Below the pieces are notes generated by a model. The model saw nothing but the letters and a program-made list of their open reading frames with translations. It did no database searches and was not told the DNA's origin. The position numbers and the translations under genes were made by a program. Source: QHBQ01 sp038230695 (GTDB lineage Bacteria > Chloroflexota > Chloroflexia > QHBQ01). From it: DNA of 32,105 nt. The stretch is from contig JBBRMT010000023.1 of the NCBI GenBank assembly GCA_038230695.1, positions 1 to 32,105 of the forward strand, read 5' to 3'. Positions 28,787 through 32,105 of this stretch are shown in pieces; position 1 is the first letter of the stretch, and each line of letters begins with the position of its first letter.

Positions 28787-30094
28787 ATGCCCAATTTTGA
28801 GATTGACGACATCCTTGCCCGCGAGATACTGGACTCGCGGGGCAACCCCACCATAGAGGTAGACGTGAGCCTGGTCAATGGGGCGCAAGGCCGCGCTGCC
28901 GTACCCAGCGGAGCCAGCACTGGCGCACACGAAGCGGTCGAGCTACGCGACGGCGACAAATCGCGCTACGGCGGCAAGGGTGTGCTGAAGGCGGTAAGTA
29001 ACGTCAACGAGCGCATCAGCGAGACGATCATCGGCTACTCCGCGCTCAACCAGTCGGGCATTGATGCGGCGATGTGCGAGTTGGATGGCAGCCCTAACAA
29101 GGCCCATCTGGGCGCAAACGCCATCCTCGGTGTGTCGCTGGCAACGGCCCGTGCTGTCGCAGTTGCGCTGGAACTGCCGCTTTACCGCTACCTCGGTGGG
29201 GTTTCGGCTTGCACCTTGCCCATCCCCATGTTCAACATCCTCAATGGCGGCAAGCACGCCGAGGACTCCACCGATTTTCAGGAGTTTATGGTCATGCCGG
29301 TGGGGGCAGCCAGCTTCCGCGAAGGGTTGCGCTGGGGAGTGGAGATTTATCAGGCGTTGAAGAAGGTGCTGCACGATGGCGGCTATAACACCAACGTGGG
29401 CGACGAGGGTGGCTTCGCCCCCTCACTCAAATCCAACGCCACTGCTGTCGAACTCATCCTCAAGGCCATTGAGATGGCGGGCTACAAGGCGGGTGAACAG
29501 GTTTACATCGCCCTCGATCCCGCAATCAGCGAACTGTATGAGGATGGGCAGTACAAGCTGGCGAAGGAAGGTCGCACCTTGAGTAGCGAACAGATGGTGG
29601 ACTACTGGGCCGATTGGCTGGGCAAGTATCCAATCATCTCGCTGGAAGATGGTATGGCCGAGGACGACTGGGAGGGCTGGAAGCTGCTCAACGCCCGCAT
29701 CGGCAGCCGCGTGCAACTGGTTGGCGACGATTTGCTGGTCACCAACGTGGAGCGCATCAGCCGCGCGATCAAGGAAAGCTCTTGCAACTCGCTGCTGACC
29801 AAGGTCAACCAGATTGGCAGCCTGACTGAAGCGATCGCCGCCGTGACAATGGCGCAGCACGCAGGCTGGACCGCTGTAATCTCACACCGCTCCGGCGAAA
29901 CCGACGATGCCTTCATCGCCGACCTGACGGTTGCGCTCAACACCGGCCAGATTAAGGCGGGCGCACCAGCCCGTGGCGAACGTACCGCCAAGTACAACCG
30001 CCTGCTACGCATCGAGGAAGAACTGGGCGATGCCGCCATTTATCCCGGCCTGGCCGCTTTCTCCAATATCAAACGCCTGGGAGTTGTAAGTTGA
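28787..30094 (+). CDS. eno: Enolase (phosphopyruvate hydratase)
   Basis: 435 aa, the family's usual length. It converts 2-phosphoglycerate to phosphoenolpyruvate in glycolysis and needs Mg2+. Conserved blocks in order are AREILDSRGNPTIEVDV, VPSGASTGAHEAVELRD, LGANAILGVSLATARA, the acidic GDEGGFAPSL, LEDGMAEDDWEGW, LVGDDLLVTN, LLTKVNQIGSLTE and the signature SHRSGETDD. The N-terminal half is normal. The metal-site strand reads IALDPAISELYEDG, where many enolases have ALDVASSEFY, so P replaces V. The KVNQIG context is LLTK where many have ILIK. The last codons (VVS, stop) lie in a heptamer array. GGGAGGA is well placed. Confidence 0.97.
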   Translation: MPNFEIDDILAREILDSRGNPTIEVDVSLVNGAQGRAAVPSGASTGAHEAVELRDGDKSRYGGKGVLKAVSNVNERISETIIGYSALNQSGIDAAMCELDGSPNKAHLGANAILGVSLATARAVAVALELPLYRYLGGVSACTLPIPMFNILNGGKHAEDSTDFQEFMVMPVGAASFREGLRWGVEIYQALKKVLHDGGYNTNVGDEGGFAPSLKSNATAVELILKAIEMAGYKAGEQVYIALDPAISELYEDGQYKLAKEGRTLSSEQMVDYWADWLGKYPIISLEDGMAEDDWEGWKLLNARIGSRVQLVGDDLLVTNVERISRAIKESSCNSLLTKVNQIGSLTEAIAAVTMAQHAGWTAVISHRSGETDDAFIADLTVALNTGQIKAGAPARGERTAKYNRLLRIEEELGDAAIYPGLAAFSNIKRLGVVS

Positions 30095-30152
30095 AAGTTG
30101 AAAGTCGAAAGTAACTGCTTTGCCACTTTCAACTTTTAACTTGTGATTTTCA
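30082..30152. repeat. Inverted pair of heptamer arrays between eno and the kinase gene
   Basis: The left arm has AGTTGTA, AGTTGAA, AGTTGAA and AGTCGAA (30082-30109). The right arm has ACTTTCA, ACTTTTA, ACTTGTG and ATTTTCA (30125-30152). The arms are complementary and can fold across about 15 nt. The eno stop (30092-30094) is within the left arm. Confidence 0.85.
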
Positions 30153-30172
30153 ACTCCCCCGAAGGGGGATTC

Positions 30173-32026
30173 GTGGACGACCTGGTGGGCAAAAAGCTGG
30201 GCAAATACGAAATCGAGAGCGTGGTTGGCGCGGGAGGGATGGCGAGTGTCTATCGCGCCCGCGACACTGCGCTAGGTCGCGTGGTCGCGGTCAAGGTACT
30301 CGATCCTGCGCTGTCCGAAGACCCAGTGGCGGTGGAACGCTTCAACCGCGAGGCGGTTACTGCCGCTAGCCTGCAGCATCCCAACATCGTTGCCATCTAC
30401 GACGTGCGCCAGGAAGGGCCATACCACTACATTGCGATGCGCTACGTTGCCGGCGAAACCCTGCGCGACATCATCACTCGTGACGCGCCGCTAAAACTCA
30501 GCCGCGTGGTGCAACTGCTCCGCCCCGTCGCGCTGGCCCTCGATTACGCTCACCAGATGGGCATTGTTCACCGCGACATCAAGCCGGGCAACATCATCGT
30601 CAATCCCCAGAGCAGCGATGTGGCGTTGACCGATTTTGGCATCGCCCGCGCCCAGGACCAGTCCCACCTCACCGCTGTTGGCATGGTGATGGGGACGGCG
30701 GATTATCTGTCTCCAGAGCAGGTGCGCGGCGAGGAGGCCACGGACAGCAGCGACAACTACGCGCTGGGCATCGTCACCTACGAGATGCTCACCGCCAACC
30801 CACCCTATGCCGACAAGCCGGTATCAGATGTGCTACGCGCCCAATTGAACGAACCGCCGCCGCCGCTCAGTCGTTTCAATCGCAGCTTGCCCGCTGGCAC
30901 CCAGGCGGTAATTGACCGCGCTCTTGCCAAGCGACCTGCCGACCGCTTTGCCACCGCTAGCGGCATGATTGAGGCGCTCAATATCGTGGCGCAGCACGCC
31001 GCCAGCGCACCCGCCGCGCCGCAGCGCCAGCCCGTCCTATCAAGTCGTGCTGTGCCACCGCCACTCTATCAGCAGCCAGTGAAGCCAACTCCCGCCCCAC
31101 TCAATCGCCCGCAATCATCAACGCCCGCGCCGCCCGCCCGCCGCCTTACTCCTTCGTCCCAGCGGGGGCAGCCCGCCCGCTCTAGCGCGGGACTGTGGGT
31201 GGCTTTCGTCGGCCTGTTGCTGATAATCGCCGCGTTGGTTGCCTATCTCTACCTATCGAATCAGAGCGGCGCGAATGGCGCGAGTGGCAACGCCGCTACC
31301 CCCACCCAGAACGCAACCACCGCCCAACCAACTACCGCCCCGGTTGTCTACAATGGGCAGTTGCGCCAGAACAACGGCCCTAATTACAACGCGCTGCACT
31401 TCAACCAACCCCCAGTGATTGATGGCACGCTAAACGAGTGGCAGGTAAACTCCGGTATCGAGGTCAATGCCGCGGCCAACATTGTGCCTGGCTTGCCCCG
31501 CAGCAACAACTGGGGCGGGCCGAGCGACCTCAGCGGTATATCATACGAAGGTTGGGACGCACAGAACTTTTACCTTGCGGTAGGGGTAAGCGACAACGCC
31601 CACGTGCAGACTTCTACTGGCGGCAATTTGTACAAGGGCGATCATGTGGAACTCTGGATTGATAGCGACCTGCAGGGCGATTTTAATAGCACGGCGATGG
31701 ACGGTGATGATTTCCAGATTGGCCTCTCGGCTGGTAATTTCGCCAACCTCAAGCCCGAAGCCTATATCTGGAGCAATCGTGACCCCGCGCTGCTCGCCAG
31801 CATCAAAGTGGCAGCGCAGCCACGCGGCAGCGGCTACACCCTCGAAGCGGCTATCCCCTGGTCTACGCTCAACTTCCAGCCCACTGCTGGTAAGGCGCTC
31901 GGCTTCGATATTGACTACAGCGACACCGATACCCCAGGCGCAGCGGTGCAGGAACTGATGCTCAGTTCCTCGCTCCACCGCATCTACAATAACCCTACCA
32001 GTTGGGGCAATCTGTTCCTCAAGTAA
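30173..32026 (+). CDS. Receptor-type Ser/Thr protein kinase with extracellular CBM9-like domain
   Basis: 617 aa from GTG 30173. The kinase domain spans about residues 10-275. The Gly-rich loop is GAGGMASV, the ATP lysine is Lys41 in VAVK, the catalytic loop is HRDIKPGN (Asp135), the Mg site is DFG (154-156), and the activation end is GTADYLSPEQ. A Pro-rich linker (about 285-335) leads to one membrane segment (about 340-362). The outer domain, about 405-617, resembles a CBM9 sugar-binding module: PPVIDGTLNEW, GWDAQNFYLAVGVSDN, GDHVELWID and a final WGNLFLK. It may sense a glycan and signal inside. DNYALG replaces the usual DIYALG. AAGGGGG, five bases upstream, supports this start over GTG 30143. 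That site sits in a CCCCC-GAA-GGGGG hairpin that could limit translation. Confidence 0.9.
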   Translation: MDDLVGKKLGKYEIESVVGAGGMASVYRARDTALGRVVAVKVLDPALSEDPVAVERFNREAVTAASLQHPNIVAIYDVRQEGPYHYIAMRYVAGETLRDIITRDAPLKLSRVVQLLRPVALALDYAHQMGIVHRDIKPGNIIVNPQSSDVALTDFGIARAQDQSHLTAVGMVMGTADYLSPEQVRGEEATDSSDNYALGIVTYEMLTANPPYADKPVSDVLRAQLNEPPPPLSRFNRSLPAGTQAVIDRALAKRPADRFATASGMIEALNIVAQHAASAPAAPQRQPVLSSRAVPPPLYQQPVKPTPAPLNRPQSSTPAPPARRLTPSSQRGQPARSSAGLWVAFVGLLLIIAALVAYLYLSNQSGANGASGNAATPTQNATTAQPTTAPVVYNGQLRQNNGPNYNALHFNQPPVIDGTLNEWQVNSGIEVNAAANIVPGLPRSNNWGGPSDLSGISYEGWDAQNFYLAVGVSDNAHVQTSTGGNLYKGDHVELWIDSDLQGDFNSTAMDGDDFQIGLSAGNFANLKPEAYIWSNRDPALLASIKVAAQPRGSGYTLEAAIPWSTLNFQPTAGKALGFDIDYSDTDTPGAAVQELMLSSSLHRIYNNPTSWGNLFLK

Positions 32027-32030
32027 AAGA

Positions 32031-32105
32031 TTACTTGTCGTCTCCATACCCCATGTCGCGTTCGCCATATTCAGGGTCGGATGAGGTGCGGAAGCCCCGC
32101 GCCTC
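32031..32105 (-). CDS. C-terminal end of an unidentified protein (partial)
   Basis: An open minus-strand frame enters from the right edge and ends at a TAA at 32033-32031. It gives 24 residues: EARGFRTSSDPEYG, then ERDMGYGDDK. The Asp/Glu/Tyr/Gly-rich, hydrophilic tail looks like a genuine C-terminus. It ends 4 bp from the convergent kinase stop, typical of tightly packed gene ends. Family and length cannot be told. Confidence 0.5.
   Translation of the reverse strand, partial: EARGFRTSSDPEYGERDMGYGDDK

Noticed and set aside
30143..30172. GTG 30143 as start of the kinase
   Set aside because: It lies inside the heptamer array and has no ribosome site, whereas GTG 30173 is preceded by AAGGGGG.

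Overview
The window looks like chromosomal DNA of a GC-rich bacterium, most likely a member of the Chloroflexota (class Chloroflexia). I infer this from gene style, not from a database search. The signs are a Ser/Thr kinase with an extracellular CBM9-like module, glycosyltransferases carrying an extra inserted beta-sandwich, HGGLxQFGYP repeat proteins, paired YceI proteins, many PIN and HigBA toxin modules, and dispersed GGGCGAAC palindromes. Coding density is high. No gene-free stretch exceeds about 275 bp, and most gaps contain recognisable promoters, hairpins or repeats.

Layout. 113-2759 (-): a two-gene ABC exporter. 2964-3488 (+): an unknown 174-aa protein with a textbook promoter. 3557-3633 (+): tRNA-Pro(GGG). 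3717-4711 (-): two small unknown proteins, one resembling DUF2378/TIGR02265. 4984-6926 (-): an ECF sigma factor translationally coupled to a membrane protein with an extracytoplasmic Kelch propeller, probably its anti-sigma factor. 7109-7786 (-): a protein with an Arg/Pro-rich repeat tail. 7903-9349 (-): antitoxin, PIN toxin and lipoprotein in one apparent operon. 9508-12742 (+): an aspartate ammonia-lyase-like enzyme, then a DsbA-like oxidoreductase and a sugar isomerase-like TIM barrel. 12760-19132 (-): a glycan-related operon of a GT4-coiled-coil-GT2 fusion, a secreted repeat/seven-bladed propeller protein and a second GT4. 19276-21285 (+): a zinc-ribbon, membrane and propeller protein. 21444-22835 (-): a small membrane protein, then HigB toxin and a HigA antitoxin with two copies of its domain. 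22984-25545 (+): a large patatin-like protein. 25741-26025 (+): TatA. 26126-26658 (-): a cupin gene broken by a 120-bp MITE-like insertion. 26805-28560: two YceI paralogues around a divergent HxlR regulator. 28787-30094 (+): enolase. 30173-32026 (+): a receptor-type Ser/Thr kinase. A C-terminal gene fragment (-) runs off the right edge.

The strongest structure not explained by genes is repetitive. (1) Nine arrays of degenerate 7-bp tandem repeats lie at or next to gene ends, and some contain stop codons. (2) Three GGGCGAAC(n)GTTCGCC palindromes each sit just upstream of a sigma70-type promoter. Two of them are flanked by direct repeats that duplicate the promoter's -35 segment. (3) Two miniature elements carry convincing terminal inverted repeats and target duplications. 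One has a TA duplication, and removing it restores the cupin reading frame exactly. The other is a 91-bp hairpin flanked by a 9-bp duplication.

Regulation can be read directly at several places. The back-to-back hxlR and yceI promoters share a perfect 20-bp palindrome made of their two -35 boxes. hxlR and the large glycosyltransferase appear to be transcribed as leaderless mRNAs. No CRISPR array, rRNA, complete IS transposase or phage module was seen.
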